Positions 1-8,524 of a DNA stretch of 64,000 nt are shown one piece after another; position 1 is the first letter of the stretch, and each line of letters begins with the position of its first letter. The notes beneath the pieces were generated by a model. It was not told where the DNA came from. It saw only the letters and a list, made by a program, of their open reading frames with translations, and made no database searches. A program made the position numbers and the translations under genes. Source of the stretch: Pseudomonadota bacterium (lineage in GTDB: Bacteria; Pseudomonadota; Alphaproteobacteria; Rhizobiales; Xanthobacteraceae); assembly GCA_023388935.1 (NCBI GenBank), contig JAEWFG010000378.1:49441-113440 (forward strand), written 5' to 3'.

Positions 1-2
1 TG

Positions 3-83
3 ATCAACTTGAAGACGGCGAAGATGCTCGGCCTCACCGTGCCGTCGACATTGCTTGCCACAGCCGACGAGGTGATCGAATAA
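3..83 (+). CDS. C-terminal end of an ABC substrate-binding protein (partial)
   Basis: Only the last 26 codons are in the window, ending at TAA 81-83. They read INLKTAKMLGLTVPSTLL and end in ADEVIE. This matches the typical C-terminus of the periplasmic 'ABC_sub_bind' (TrpX-like) family, which Bradyrhizobium carries in many copies. The gene begins upstream of the window, so neither its start nor its partners can be seen. The family call rests on this short tail and is known-family recognition, not proof. Confidence 0.65.
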   Translation: MNLKTAKMLGLTVPSTLLATADEVIE

Positions 84-316
84 CACACTTGCGTCCGCCA
101 GGGGGCAACTGAGAAGAACTCACGCCGAGGCGATGGAAACAAGGTTATCGGAGGAAGTGCAGCATCGCCTGGCGACCATCGTGATGGTGCTCCCCTCCGA
201 AAGATATGCTACGTTGAATCTTTGATGCATGGAATGTCAGCCAGGTCATACATACTGGCCCTTTGACTCCCTATGGTGGAGCAGGCCCAGACAGCCGCAA
301 CCGAAAGGGTAGCGCC

Positions 317-1939
317 ATGGCTTATCATCGAATTTCAATAGGTCTCGTTGCCACAGCGCTGCTCGCGCTGCAGTTCCAGGGCTTGCGGGCGGAGACCGCA
401 CCCAAGGTCACCGAGGAAGTCGATTTCACGATCTCCTGCGCGCCGACGTCACAACAGGCATTCAAGCACGCGGTTTGGACGCTTCATTCGTTCTGGTACC
501 CCGAGGCGTTAAAGCAGTTCACCGCGATCGCCGCGTCCGAGCCCGGCTGCGCGATGGCGTATTGGGGCATCGCGATGAGTCATTGGTACCCGCTGTGGTA
601 CCCCCCGTCGCCCGCCGCGCTCAAAGCCGGCTCCGAAGCAATTGCCAAGGCGACGGCGGCCCCGACCCAGACGCAGCGCGAGGCGGATTACATCGCGGCG
701 GTCGCCGCCTTCTATCGCGACAATGACAAGCTCAATCATCAGGCGCGTGCGATCGCCTATGAAAAGGCGATGGAGCAGGTGTATCAACGCTATCCGGACG
801 ACCGTGAGGCCGCAGTGTTCTATGCCCTGGCGCTGAACGCCAGTGCGCTCAAGACCGACAAGACCTTCGCTAATCAGACAAAGGCTGCCGAGATCCTCAA
901 CAAGATCTGGAAAGAGGAGCCTAACCACCCTGGCGTCGTGCATTACCTGATCCACAGCGACGACTCGCCACAATTCGCCGCGGCGGGGCTGGATGCCGCG
1001 ATCTGCTATGCCAAGGTCGCGCCCGACGTGCCACACGCGCTGCACATGCCGTCGCACATCTTCACCCGGCTTGGCATGTGGCAGCAGTCGATCGACTCGA
1101 ATCTCGCTGCTCACACCGCCGCGCTCAATTATGTGCGTGCGAGCCGCGGGCCGGGGAGCTACGACCAGGAAACCCTGCACACGATGGACTATCTCGAATA
1201 CGCCTATCTGCAGATCGGGCAAGATGGCCCGGCCAAAGAGGTGGTCGACGAACTTGCCGGCTTCCGAGAGATTGATGGTGCAAATCTTGCCGGGGCTTAC
1301 GCTGTCGCCGCGATCCCGGTTCGTTATGCACTCGAGCGCCACGACTGGAAGGCGGCCGCCGCGCTGAGCGAGCCTGCGATCGGCTTCCCGCTCGAGCGCT
1401 TTCCGTGGGCCGAAGCGATGATCGCCTATGCCCGCGCGCTGGGCAACGCGAAGACAGGAAACATCGCCGGCGCGGAGACGGAGGTCGGCCACCTCCAATT
1501 GCTTGAAGACAAGCTGAAGGGGAACGACAGCTATTGGGCCAACCAGGTTGAGGTCCAGCGTTTGGCGGCGGCCGGCATCTTGGCCCACGCCCGAGGCGAC
1601 GACAAAAACGCCGTCTCGCTGTTGCGGGCCGCTGCCGATCTGGACGCCACGATGGACAAGCACCCGGCCACCCCGTCCTCGGTGCTGCCGGCGCGCGAGC
1701 TATTGGCCGATCTGTTACTCGAACTCAACCAGCCGGCGGCTGCCCTCATCGAGTACCAGGCGATGTTGAGTACCGATCCCAATCGCTTCCGCAGCCTTCT
1801 CGGCGAGGCCCGAGCCGCGAAACAGACCGGTGATTCCGTGACTGCTCACGACGCCTACGCGAAACTTGTGGCGCTAAGCAAGCCGGTCGGTCCGGCGCGT
1901 CCCGAACTGGCCGAGGCCACGTCCTATCTCACGAACTGA
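317..1939 (+). CDS. Secreted tetratricopeptide-repeat protein
   Basis: 540 residues if started at ATG 317, which follows a GAAAGGG ribosome site at about 303-309. An in-frame ATG at 263 would add 18 residues with no signal character. Residues 1-25 form a signal peptide ending in LRA, so the protein should be periplasmic. The mature part begins with a conserved block (DFTISC, then HAVWTLHSFWYPEA and AYWGIAMSHW). The rest is alpha-helical repeats spaced like TPRs, with clear Ala-rich helices at about 370-540. TPR proteins scaffold protein contacts, and no enzyme motif is visible. It stands alone between a solute-binding protein tail and the leftward SemiSWEET gene. The fold is fairly sure; the function is unknown. 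Confidence 0.8.
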   Translation: MAYHRISIGLVATALLALQFQGLRAETAPKVTEEVDFTISCAPTSQQAFKHAVWTLHSFWYPEALKQFTAIAASEPGCAMAYWGIAMSHWYPLWYPPSPAALKAGSEAIAKATAAPTQTQREADYIAAVAAFYRDNDKLNHQARAIAYEKAMEQVYQRYPDDREAAVFYALALNASALKTDKTFANQTKAAEILNKIWKEEPNHPGVVHYLIHSDDSPQFAAAGLDAAICYAKVAPDVPHALHMPSHIFTRLGMWQQSIDSNLAAHTAALNYVRASRGPGSYDQETLHTMDYLEYAYLQIGQDGPAKEVVDELAGFREIDGANLAGAYAVAAIPVRYALERHDWKAAAALSEPAIGFPLERFPWAEAMIAYARALGNAKTGNIAGAETEVGHLQLLEDKLKGNDSYWANQVEVQRLAAAGILAHARGDDKNAVSLLRAAADLDATMDKHPATPSSVLPARELLADLLLELNQPAAALIEYQAMLSTDPNRFRSLLGEARAAKQTGDSVTAHDAYAKLVALSKPVGPARPELAEATSYLTN

Positions 1940-1979
1940 CGGTCGCCGGTGCGGCCGTAAGAAGAATGCAGCTGCAAGC

Positions 1980-2240
1980 TCACCCGTACTTCAGCTTCAT
2001 GAACAGGATGCCGCCTGCGAGCACCATGGTGACGGCGTTGGCGGCGACGAGCGGGGCGTCGCCGCTGAGCATGCCGTAGATAAGCCAGAGCGCAAGGCCC
2101 AGCACCATGACCAGGAACATGCCGAGCGAGATGTCGCGGGCCGAACGGGTCTTCCAGACCTTGATGAATTGCGGCGCGTAGGCGACGGTGGTGCAGGTGG
2201 CGGCGGCAAAGCCGATCAGCTTGATCGCGAAGGGTTCCAT
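1980..2240 (-). CDS. SemiSWEET sugar transporter
   Basis: 86 residues with three hydrophobic segments (about 5-25, 38-58 and 64-84), the size and topology of bacterial SemiSWEETs, which dimerise to form a sugar pore. The PQ-loop hallmark is visible as TVAYAPQFIKVWKTRSARDIS: a Pro-Gln pair in helix 1 followed by a basic loop and the conserved Ser-Arg-Asp stretch. B. japonicum SemiSWEET1 is the founding sucrose-transporting example, and this protein is of that type. It lies just downstream of and codirectional with the glycogen genes, so a link to carbohydrate storage is possible but inferred. The substrate cannot be read from the sequence. Confidence 0.88.
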   Translation of the reverse strand: MEPFAIKLIGFAAATCTTVAYAPQFIKVWKTRSARDISLGMFLVMVLGLALWLIYGMLSGDAPLVAANAVTMVLAGGILFMKLKYG

Positions 2241-2270
2241 GCCGGCTCTATAGCATGGATTCGGGAATGG

Positions 2271-3734
2271 TCATGGCGACGTCCGGCGAGACGCCATGAG
2301 GCCGCGATAGAGCGCGGCATAGTCGCCGGCGCGGTTGCGCCAGGAGACGTCGGTCGCAAGTCCACTCAATTGCAGCCTGCGCCAGGTCAGCTTGTCGTGG
2401 AAGACTGTGTTGACCTTGCGCAGCGTGCCGGCCAGGGCATCCGCCGTGACAGGGCCGAACTTGAAGCCGGTGGCATCGCGGTCCGACGTGTCGGCCTGGC
2501 CGATATCGACGATGGTGTCCTCGAGCCCGCCGACGCGTGAGACGATCGGGACCGCGCCATAGCGCAGCGCGCAGAGCTGGGTCAGGCCGCATGGCTCGAA
2601 CCGCGACGGCACGATGAGTGCGTCGGAGCCCGCCTGGATCAGATGCGCCAGAATCTCGTCGTAGCCGATGATGACCCCGATGCGGCCGGGATTCGCACGC
2701 GCAACGGCCTGATAGCGATCCTGGAGATCGCGGTCGCCGCTGCCGAGCAGCGCGAGTTGCATGCCTTCGCGCATGATGGTCGGGATCGTCTCGAGCAGCA
2801 GGTCGAGGCCTTTTTGCCAGGACAGGCGGCTGATGACGCCGAGCAGGGGCGTTGCCGGCGCCGAATCGAGATGGAATTGTTGCTGAAGCACGGCCTTGTT
2901 CGCAGATCGAAACGCCAGATCCTCCGCGCTGAAGCGATAGGCGATGTGCGGATCGGTCTGCGGATTCCAGATCTCGATGTCGATGCCGTTGAGGATGCCG
3001 CTCAGCACGCCCGCGCGTTCGCGAAGCAGGCCGCCAAGACCCATGCCGCCCTCGTCGCTCTGGATCTCACGCGCATAGGTCGGCGACACCGTGGTGATGC
3101 GATCGGCGAATTGCAAGCCGGCCTTCAGGAAGCTGATGCCGCCAAAAAACTCGAGGCCGTGGACGTCGAAGGAGTCCCAGGGCAGGCCGATTGTGCCGAT
3201 CAGTTCGCGGTCAAACTTGCCCTGATAGGCCATGTTGTGAATGGTCATCACGGTGCCCGGTCGCGGACGATTGTCATAGTGCAGATAGGCCGGCGCGAGC
3301 CCCGCCTGCCAGTCATGCGCGTGCACGACGTCGGGCACGAAGGCAGGCACGAGGCCGTGGCCGATGTCGGCTGCGATGCGCGACAGCGCGGCGAAGCGCA
3401 TGCCATTGTCGGGCCAGTCGACGCCTTCGGCTGTCACGTAAGGGTTGCCCGGCCGCGCATAGAGATGCGGCACGTCGAGCACGAACAGATCGAGGCCTCG
3501 GTGCGAGCCTGCGAGCAGGCGTCCAGGTCCGCCGAAATAATCAGGCCAGCGCCGGATTTCGTCGCCACCCACGAGCAGCCGCATCACGTCGGGATAGCCC
3601 GGCATCAGCGTCCGCATCTCCACGCCGTGCGCCTTCAGGGCGAGCGGCAGCGCGCCGGCGACATCTGCGAGGCCGCCGGTCTTGACGATGGGGTAGACTT
3701 CGGAGGCGACGGCGAGAACGCGAACAGGCGTCAT
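2271..3734 (-). CDS. glgA: Glycogen synthase (ADP-glucose)
   Basis: 487 residues, the normal length for bacterial GT5 glycogen synthase, which adds glucose from ADP-glucose to the alpha-1,4 chain. The N-terminal KTGGLADV motif (residues 20-27) binds ADP-glucose. The C-terminal half has the GT-B signature PSRFEPCGLTQLCALRYG, including the conserved Glu of the catalytic domain. Its ATG (3734-3732) overlaps the TGA of glgC (3733-3731) by the ATGA arrangement, so the two genes are translationally coupled in one leftward operon. No branching enzyme or phosphorylase is in the window. Confidence 0.96.
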   Translation of the reverse strand: MTPVRVLAVASEVYPIVKTGGLADVAGALPLALKAHGVEMRTLMPGYPDVMRLLVGGDEIRRWPDYFGGPGRLLAGSHRGLDLFVLDVPHLYARPGNPYVTAEGVDWPDNGMRFAALSRIAADIGHGLVPAFVPDVVHAHDWQAGLAPAYLHYDNRPRPGTVMTIHNMAYQGKFDRELIGTIGLPWDSFDVHGLEFFGGISFLKAGLQFADRITTVSPTYAREIQSDEGGMGLGGLLRERAGVLSGILNGIDIEIWNPQTDPHIAYRFSAEDLAFRSANKAVLQQQFHLDSAPATPLLGVISRLSWQKGLDLLLETIPTIMREGMQLALLGSGDRDLQDRYQAVARANPGRIGVIIGYDEILAHLIQAGSDALIVPSRFEPCGLTQLCALRYGAVPIVSRVGGLEDTIVDIGQADTSDRDATGFKFGPVTADALAGTLRKVNTVFHDKLTWRRLQLSGLATDVSWRNRAGDYAALYRGLMASRRTSP

Positions 3735-4993
3735 GTATTGAGCCTGTCGATCATCGGCTGGGTGACGAGCGAGATGCCCTGCTCAGTGGTGCGGAAGCGC
3801 TTCGCGTCCAATTCGGGATCCTCGCCGATGACGAGCCCCTCGGGGATCTCGACGCCGCGATCGATCACGACGTTCTTCAATCGCGCCCCGCGCCCGACAC
3901 TCACATAAGGCATGATCACGGCGTTTTCGACATTGGCGTAGGAGTTGATGCGCACGCCGGTGAACAGCAGGGAACGGCGCAGCGAGGCGCCGGAGATGAT
4001 GCAGCCGCCCGAGACCAGCGAGCTCACGGCCTGGCCGCGGCGGCTCTCCTCGTCGTGGACGAATTTGGCGGGCGGCGTGATCTCCACATAGGACCAGATC
4101 GGCCATGAGCGGTCGAACAGATCGAGCTCCGGCACGACGTCGGTGAGATCGATATTGGCAGCCCAATAGGCGTCGACCGTGCCGACGTCGCGCCAATAGG
4201 CGCGCGGGTCGCTGCTGGAACGGACGCAGGAGCTGGAAAACTGGTGCGCGATCGCGCGGCCGTTCTTGACGATGTAGGGAATGATGTCCTTGCCGAAATC
4301 GTGGTTCGAGTTCGGGTCCGCGGCGTCGCGCTTGAGCTCGTCGTAAAGGAATTTCGCATCGAACACATAGATGCCCATGCTGGCGAGCGAGACGTCCGGC
4401 TTGCCCGGCATCGGCGGCGGATCGGCGGGCTTTTCCAGGAACGACTGGATCCAGCCGTTCTCGTCGATATGCATGATGCCGAAGCCCGAGGATTCCACGC
4501 GCGGCATTTCGAGACAACCGACCGTGACGTCCGCGCCGCTCTCGACGTGCTGGCGCAGCATCACCTCATAGTCCATCTTGTAGATATGGTCGCCGGCGAG
4601 CACAACGATGAAGCGGGCGTTGTGCGATTCGATGATGTCGATGTTCTGGTAGACCGCATCCGCCGTGCCGACGTACCACATGCTCTCCGACACGCGCTGG
4701 CTGGCCGGGAGGATGTCGAAGCTCTCGTTGCGCTCGGGGCGGAAGAAGTTCCAGCCCATCTGCAAATGCCGGATCAGGCTGTGTGCCTTGTATTGGGTCG
4801 CGACCGCGATACGGCGGATGCCGGAATTCACGGCGTTCGACAGCGCGAAATCGATGATGCGGGATTTGCCGCCGAAATAGACCGCAGGCTTGGCACGCCG
4901 GTCGGTCAGCTCCATGAGACGGCTGCCGCGTCCGCCCGCCAGGACGAACGCCAGCGCCTGGCGGGTGAGCGGCTCATTACCGACGGCACTCAT
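3731..4993 (-). CDS. glgC: Glucose-1-phosphate adenylyltransferase
   Basis: 420 residues from ATG 4993, which has a strong GGGAGG ribosome site 6-7 bases upstream; an earlier in-frame ATG at 5023 lacks one. The enzyme makes ADP-glucose from glucose-1-phosphate and ATP, the committed step of glycogen synthesis. The N-terminal nucleotidyltransferase signature LAGGRGSRLMELTDRRAKPA is clear, as are DFALSNAVNSG and LAGDHIYKMDYE. The C-terminal third shows the left-handed beta-helix repeats (SGASLRRSLLF, NAVIMPYVSVG). It is the first gene of the glgC-glgA pair and lies divergent from the Gly/Tyr-rich protein gene at 5327. Confidence 0.96.
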   Translation of the reverse strand: MSAVGNEPLTRQALAFVLAGGRGSRLMELTDRRAKPAVYFGGKSRIIDFALSNAVNSGIRRIAVATQYKAHSLIRHLQMGWNFFRPERNESFDILPASQRVSESMWYVGTADAVYQNIDIIESHNARFIVVLAGDHIYKMDYEVMLRQHVESGADVTVGCLEMPRVESSGFGIMHIDENGWIQSFLEKPADPPPMPGKPDVSLASMGIYVFDAKFLYDELKRDAADPNSNHDFGKDIIPYIVKNGRAIAHQFSSSCVRSSSDPRAYWRDVGTVDAYWAANIDLTDVVPELDLFDRSWPIWSYVEITPPAKFVHDEESRRGQAVSSLVSGGCIISGASLRRSLLFTGVRINSYANVENAVIMPYVSVGRGARLKNVVIDRGVEIPEGLVIGEDPELDAKRFRTTEQGISLVTQPMIDRLNT

Positions 4994-5023
4994 GTGATCC
5001 TCCCACACTTTAGCGCATGCCAA

Positions 5024-5326
5024 CCCCTCGCGGGACGGCTCTCGGCCACGCAGCGTTGGAACCGATAGTAGCGGTACGAATAGTAAATCGGGAAGGAGGT
5101 TGTTGGTTGCGAACGCGCGGGACGCTTAATGCCTTTGGCGTGGTCTTGCTGCCTCGGGCTTCGTCGCACCGGTGCGGCGTGCCGACGCCGGCCTGATCAC
5201 AATTGAGGCATGCCGGGCTCTTTTGTGCGCCGCACGCGAGATCGAGCTTTGACTTGGCGCAAGGATGCCCGATCATGCGCCGGCGATCCTTTTCCGGGTG
5301 AAACGTCAGACACAGGGAGGGAGACG
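5024..5326. other. Divergent intergenic region glgC / exported Gly-Tyr protein
   Basis: About 300 bases without a credible gene; the reading frames here are short and lack ribosome sites. It must hold the leftward glgCA promoter and the rightward promoter of the next gene. TTGACT at about 5249 is a possible -35 element for the latter, but no convincing -10 was found. Nothing else stands out. Confidence 0.5.
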
Positions 5327-5779
5327 ATGAGTATGTTGAAAATGGCGATTGCCTGTTCGCTGGCGGGCGCGGTCATGGCCGGCCAATTGGAGCAAGCCGC
5401 GGCGGCGCCGCTTCCGACCAATGTTGCGACCATGAAGGCCGTAGCCGGCGATGATCTCACACAAGTGCAATGGCGTGGCGGAGGCTGGGGCGGCGGCCTG
5501 GGATGGGGCCTCGGCGGCTTCGCGGCCGGCGCGATCATCGGCGCAGCCATTGCCAGCGCGCCTTACGGGTACTATGGCGGCGGCCCGTATTACGGCGGCT
5601 ATGGATATCCGGGGCCGGCTTACGGTTACGGCTATGCACCGGCCTATTACGGCTACACATCTCCCTACGGATACCCCGGCTATTACGGCGGCGGCTATCG
5701 CCCGTATTACGGCAACGCCTATGGCTACTACCGGCCGTACCGGGCGTATTACCGTCCCTACTACGGCGGATATTGGTGA
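5327..5779 (+). CDS. Exported Gly/Tyr-rich low-complexity protein
   Basis: 150 residues from ATG 5327, behind the ribosome site GGGAGGGAG; longer in-frame starts lack one. Residues 1-26 are a signal peptide ending in AAA. A short linker (LTQVQW) leads into a Gly-rich hydrophobic segment (GWGLGGFAAGAIIGAAIA, about residues 60-80). The C-terminal 70 residues are almost only Gly, Tyr, Pro and Ala in imperfect YGGGPYYGGYGYPG-like repeats. Such proteins are common in rhizobia, often annotated as hypothetical or BA14K-like, and may associate with the envelope. No enzyme motif is present and the function is unknown. Confidence 0.8.
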   Translation: MSMLKMAIACSLAGAVMAGQLEQAAAAPLPTNVATMKAVAGDDLTQVQWRGGGWGGGLGWGLGGFAAGAIIGAAIASAPYGYYGGGPYYGGYGYPGPAYGYGYAPAYYGYTSPYGYPGYYGGGYRPYYGNAYGYYRPYRAYYRPYYGGYW

Positions 5780-5806
5780 GCGCCTCGCGCTATAGGCTAT
5801 TGTTTT

Positions 5807-5855
5807 GAGCATGATCTTCCCGGAAAATCGCTGCACATTTTTCCGGATCATGCTC
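5807..5855. repeat. Bradyrhizobium-type palindromic element (copy 1)
   Basis: Arms GAGCATGATC (5807-5816) and GATCATGCTC (5846-5855) are perfect inverted repeats. Nested CGGAAAA and TTTTCCG arms lie between them. The same design recurs at 46858-46902. It lies just after the Gly/Tyr-rich gene and could also act as its transcript end. Confidence 0.75.
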
Positions 5856-5953
5856 TACAGCGAGAGCCACACGAGCAGGCTCATGCAGGCCAGATGCGCG
5901 AGCACGATCGCGGCGAGATGCAGCGGGCCGGCCTTGAGACGAAGCCCGCGCAT
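5855..5953 (-). CDS. Candidate 32-residue membrane micro-protein
   Basis: A short frame begins at ATG 5953, preceded by GGGGAAG 8 bases upstream. It starts 14 bases after the stop of the upstream binding-protein gene (5968) and ends with TAG inside the palindromic element. The peptide is MRGLRLKAGPLHLAAIVLAH followed by a hydrophobic tail rich in Leu, Ala and Met: a basic N-terminus and one transmembrane helix. Position and ribosome site suggest it is translated with the binding-protein gene. No homologue is recognised, and chance cannot be excluded for a frame this short. Confidence 0.35.
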   Translation of the reverse strand: MRGLRLKAGPLHLAAIVLAHLACMSLLVWLSL

Positions 5954-5967
5954 CCCGCCGGCTTCCC

Positions 5968-6948
5968 CTAGTTCGATCCTGCGGCCGCGGCCGTGAAGCT
6001 GCGGTCGAGGGCTTCGCTCACGTCGAGCTTCTTCGGCAGGATGCCGTAGCGCGCGGAGCGGTCGGCGGCCTCCTGCACCTCCTTCACCACGTTCTCGTCG
6101 ATCACGATCGGGCTGGTGCGCTGCGCAGTGTAGGCCGAGAGCAGCACGTCCTCGGGCAGCTTGGTCAGCTCGGCCGTGTTCCTGGCGTATTCGCCGAGGT
6201 GATCCAGCGACCACAATCGCGCCTTGTTCAACCGCTGCACGAGGTCCTGCACCGCCGCGCGATTGGTGGCGATGGCGTTATCGGAGGCGACGATGAAGGT
6301 GATGGTCGGCGTCAGGCCTTCGCCGTCGGCGATCACGCGGGCCTTGTCCTTCAGCGTCGCGAACGACACGTAGGGCTCCCACACCGCCCAGGCGTCGATC
6401 GAGCCGGCGACCAGTGCGATCTTGGCATCGACCGGGCCGAGCGGCGCGAAGGTCGCGTCCTCCAGCTTGATCTGCGCCTTCTCCAGTGTCGCATCTATCA
6501 GGAACTGGCCCCAGCCGCCACGCGTGCCGGCGAGGCGCTTGCCCCTGAGGTCGGCCGCCGACTTGATCGGCGAATCCTGGCGCACGAGGATGGCTTGCGT
6601 CTTCTCATTCGACTTCGTGCCGCCGATCGCCTTGATCGGCGCGCCGGCCGCATAGACCGAGAGGAAGGAGAGGTCTCCAGTGTAGCCGACGTCGAGCGCG
6701 CCGGCGTTGAGCGCTTCGAGGATCGGCGCGGCGGCGGGAAATTCAGACCACTCGATCTTGTAGGGCAGGTCTTTCGCATAACCGGAGATTTCGAGCAGCG
6801 AGCGGTTGCCGCCTTTTTGGTCGCCGACGCGCAGTACGACCGTGTCCGCCGCGAACGACGCGACCGTCGTCGACAGCGTGATGGCGGCGGCGAGCAGCGA
6901 TGCTGCGAGCCGGCGGGTGATGGAATGTTCGTCGGAGTTGATGCTCAT
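5968..6948 (-). CDS. Sulfonate-type ABC transporter substrate-binding protein (SsuA-like)
   Basis: 326 residues from ATG 6948; the signal peptide ends at about residue 34 (SFAA). The fold is the type II binding protein of the SsuA/TauA/NMT1 class, which delivers aliphatic sulfonates or similar anions to an SsuBC-type importer. Landmarks are LRVGDQKGG at the start of the mature protein, KIEWSEFPAAAPILEALNAG, and the DAWAVWEPY motif seen in SsuA proteins. It is transcribed away from the main sulfur operon at 7424-13537. It resembles the binding protein at 12599-13537 over its whole length, so the two are paralogues that could serve the same permease. The exact substrate is not deducible. Confidence 0.88.
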   Translation of the reverse strand: MSINSDEHSITRRLAASLLAAAITLSTTVASFAADTVVLRVGDQKGGNRSLLEISGYAKDLPYKIEWSEFPAAAPILEALNAGALDVGYTGDLSFLSVYAAGAPIKAIGGTKSNEKTQAILVRQDSPIKSAADLRGKRLAGTRGGWGQFLIDATLEKAQIKLEDATFAPLGPVDAKIALVAGSIDAWAVWEPYVSFATLKDKARVIADGEGLTPTITFIVASDNAIATNRAAVQDLVQRLNKARLWSLDHLGEYARNTAELTKLPEDVLLSAYTAQRTSPIVIDENVVKEVQEAADRSARYGILPKKLDVSEALDRSFTAAAAGSN

Positions 6949-7423
6949 GTGGCCCGTCTTGTTGCTTTGCTCACGACGCGTGAGCGAACGATGCAGCGAG
7001 ACAATCAAGTCTATGACCGCGCAATACGCAGTCAATGAAATGGCCATCCGTATTGCGGGTTCGTCAGGCAAGGACGTTTCATCGAACCGTCTTGCGCGAG
7101 AATACGGCGTGCGCACGCAGGAAAGGTGCATGAAGACGATGCAGATGTGAGATCGCGAAGCCCATCGCCAGAAATCGCGTTCGCGAAAATCCTTTCATCG
7201 CGTCCGTGCTCGCCGATGGAGAGAATGACTTTACGTGGCGCAACATTCGAAATTCCATTTCATTGACGATACGGCGGGCGCGCCGCATGATTTGCGCATC
7301 GCACCAACGCGGCGCGCCAAGCGCCGACGGAAAGATTTTCTCTCGACGCAGCTCCGCAGGGAACATGCGCAACGCGAACCGTTGCGCAAGTAATGGAGCC
7401 GTGCCAGCGCAGGAATGGGACTG
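6949..7423. promoter_or_regulatory. Divergent promoter region with duplicated CCATTTCATTGAC motif
   Basis: 475 bases between the leftward binding-protein gene and the rightward operon. CCATTTCATTGA occurs at 7255-7266 on the plus strand and again on the minus strand at 7043-7032, so each divergent unit has the same motif in the same orientation relative to its own transcription. The TTGAC within it could be a -35 box: on the plus strand TTGACG is followed after 17 bases by CATGAT; on the minus strand TTGACT is followed after 16 bases by TAGACT. A separate inverted repeat, CGCAATACG (7020-7028) / CGTATTGCG (7049-7057), overlaps the minus-strand promoter and could be an operator. Confidence 0.45.
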
Positions 7424-8524
7424 ATGAACAACGACAACAAGCGCGGCGGATCGGGGCTCGACCGGCGCCATCTGCTCCAGGCGGGGCTTGCGGCGGCTTT
7501 CGCCGCGCCGCTCGGTGCGCTGGGTGCACAGGCCTTTGCACCGCGGGGGATCGCATCCGGCGTCGACTTCTCGGAGTTTCCGCTGTGCCGGACGGCCGCA
7601 GATGGACCCGCGCTCACCGGTGCGCCGCGCAAGCTGAAGCTGTCGTGGAACGCCGGCGCAGTATGCCTTGCGCCACTGCCTGTCGCCATCGAGCACGGCT
7701 TCTTCCAGAAGCAGAATCTCGACGTCGAGCTCGTCAACTATTCCGGATCGACCGATCAGCTTCTGGAGGCGATCGCGACCGGCAAGAGTGATGCCGGCCT
7801 CGGAATGGCGCTGCGCTGGCTCAAGCCGCTGGAGCAGGGCTTCGATGTCAAGATCGCTGCCGGCACCCATGGGGGCTGCATGCGTGTGCTGACGCGCGCC
7901 GACTCCGGCGTCGCCAAGCTCGCCGATCTCAAGGGCAAGATCGTTGCGGTCGGCGACCTCGCCGGACCCGACAAGAACTTCTTCTCGATCCAATTGGCAA
8001 AGCTCGGCATCGATCCGAACAAGGACGTCGACTGGCGCGCCTATCCCGGTAACCTCCTCAACGTTGCCGTGGAGAAGGGCGAGGTGCAGGCCTTCCTAAC
8101 GTCCGATCCGCTCGCCTATCTCTGGCTGAAGGAAACCCAGTACAAGGAAGTCGCGTCCAATCTCGATGGCGAATATCGCGACAAGAGTTGCTGCATCGTG
8201 GGCTTGCGCGGCAGCCTGGTGCGTGAGGAGCCGCAGGTCGCGCGCGCCATCACGCAGGCGCTGCTCGATGCCGCCATGTTCACCTCGCAAAATCCGACGG
8301 TGGCGGCAGAGTCGTTCCAGCCCTACGCGCCGAAGGCGGCGACGCTCGCCGATATCGAGGGCATGGTGCGCTACCACACCCACCATCATCATCCCGTCGG
8401 CGAAGTGCTGAAGCGGGAGCTGAAGGCCTATGCCGACGATCTGAAGAGCGTCCAGGTCTTCAAGCAGAGCACCGATACGGCCAAATTCGCGGAGCGCATC
8501 TATGTCGACGTATTCGCTGTCTGA
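7424..8524 (+). CDS. Tat-exported ABC substrate-binding protein, sulfonate/NMT1 type
   Basis: 366 residues from ATG 7424, about 7 bases after AGGAA; the ATG at 7415 abuts that site too closely. A twin-arginine signal (LDRRHLLQAG) ends near an AQA site at about residue 38, suggesting export in folded form. The mature part has the SsuA/NMT1 layout: PLPVAIEHGFFQKQNLDVEL, SGSTDQLLEAIATGKSDAG, then ADLKGKIVAVGDLAG. Near the C-terminus YHTHHHHPVGE is a histidine cluster that may bind metal. It is first in the operon, and its last 23 bases overlap the permease gene, so it probably supplies the cognate binding protein. Confidence 0.87.
   Translation: MNNDNKRGGSGLDRRHLLQAGLAAAFAAPLGALGAQAFAPRGIASGVDFSEFPLCRTAADGPALTGAPRKLKLSWNAGAVCLAPLPVAIEHGFFQKQNLDVELVNYSGSTDQLLEAIATGKSDAGLGMALRWLKPLEQGFDVKIAAGTHGGCMRVLTRADSGVAKLADLKGKIVAVGDLAGPDKNFFSIQLAKLGIDPNKDVDWRAYPGNLLNVAVEKGEVQAFLTSDPLAYLWLKETQYKEVASNLDGEYRDKSCCIVGLRGSLVREEPQVARAITQALLDAAMFTSQNPTVAAESFQPYAPKAATLADIEGMVRYHTHHHHPVGEVLKRELKAYADDLKSVQVFKQSTDTAKFAERIYVDVFAV

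Noticed and set aside
509..1663. Long open frame antisense to the TPR gene (384 codons)
   Set aside because: Arg/Val/Asp-rich composition of a high-GC antisense frame, no ribosome site, no motif; the plus strand has a signal peptide and TPR features.
2643..3908. 421-codon plus-strand frame across glgA
   Set aside because: Antisense shadow of a strongly recognised glycogen synthase.
5540..5779. Repetitive GGCTAT-rich stretch considered as a DNA repeat array
   Set aside because: It is the Gly/Tyr codon bias of the exported low-complexity protein with no fixed period.
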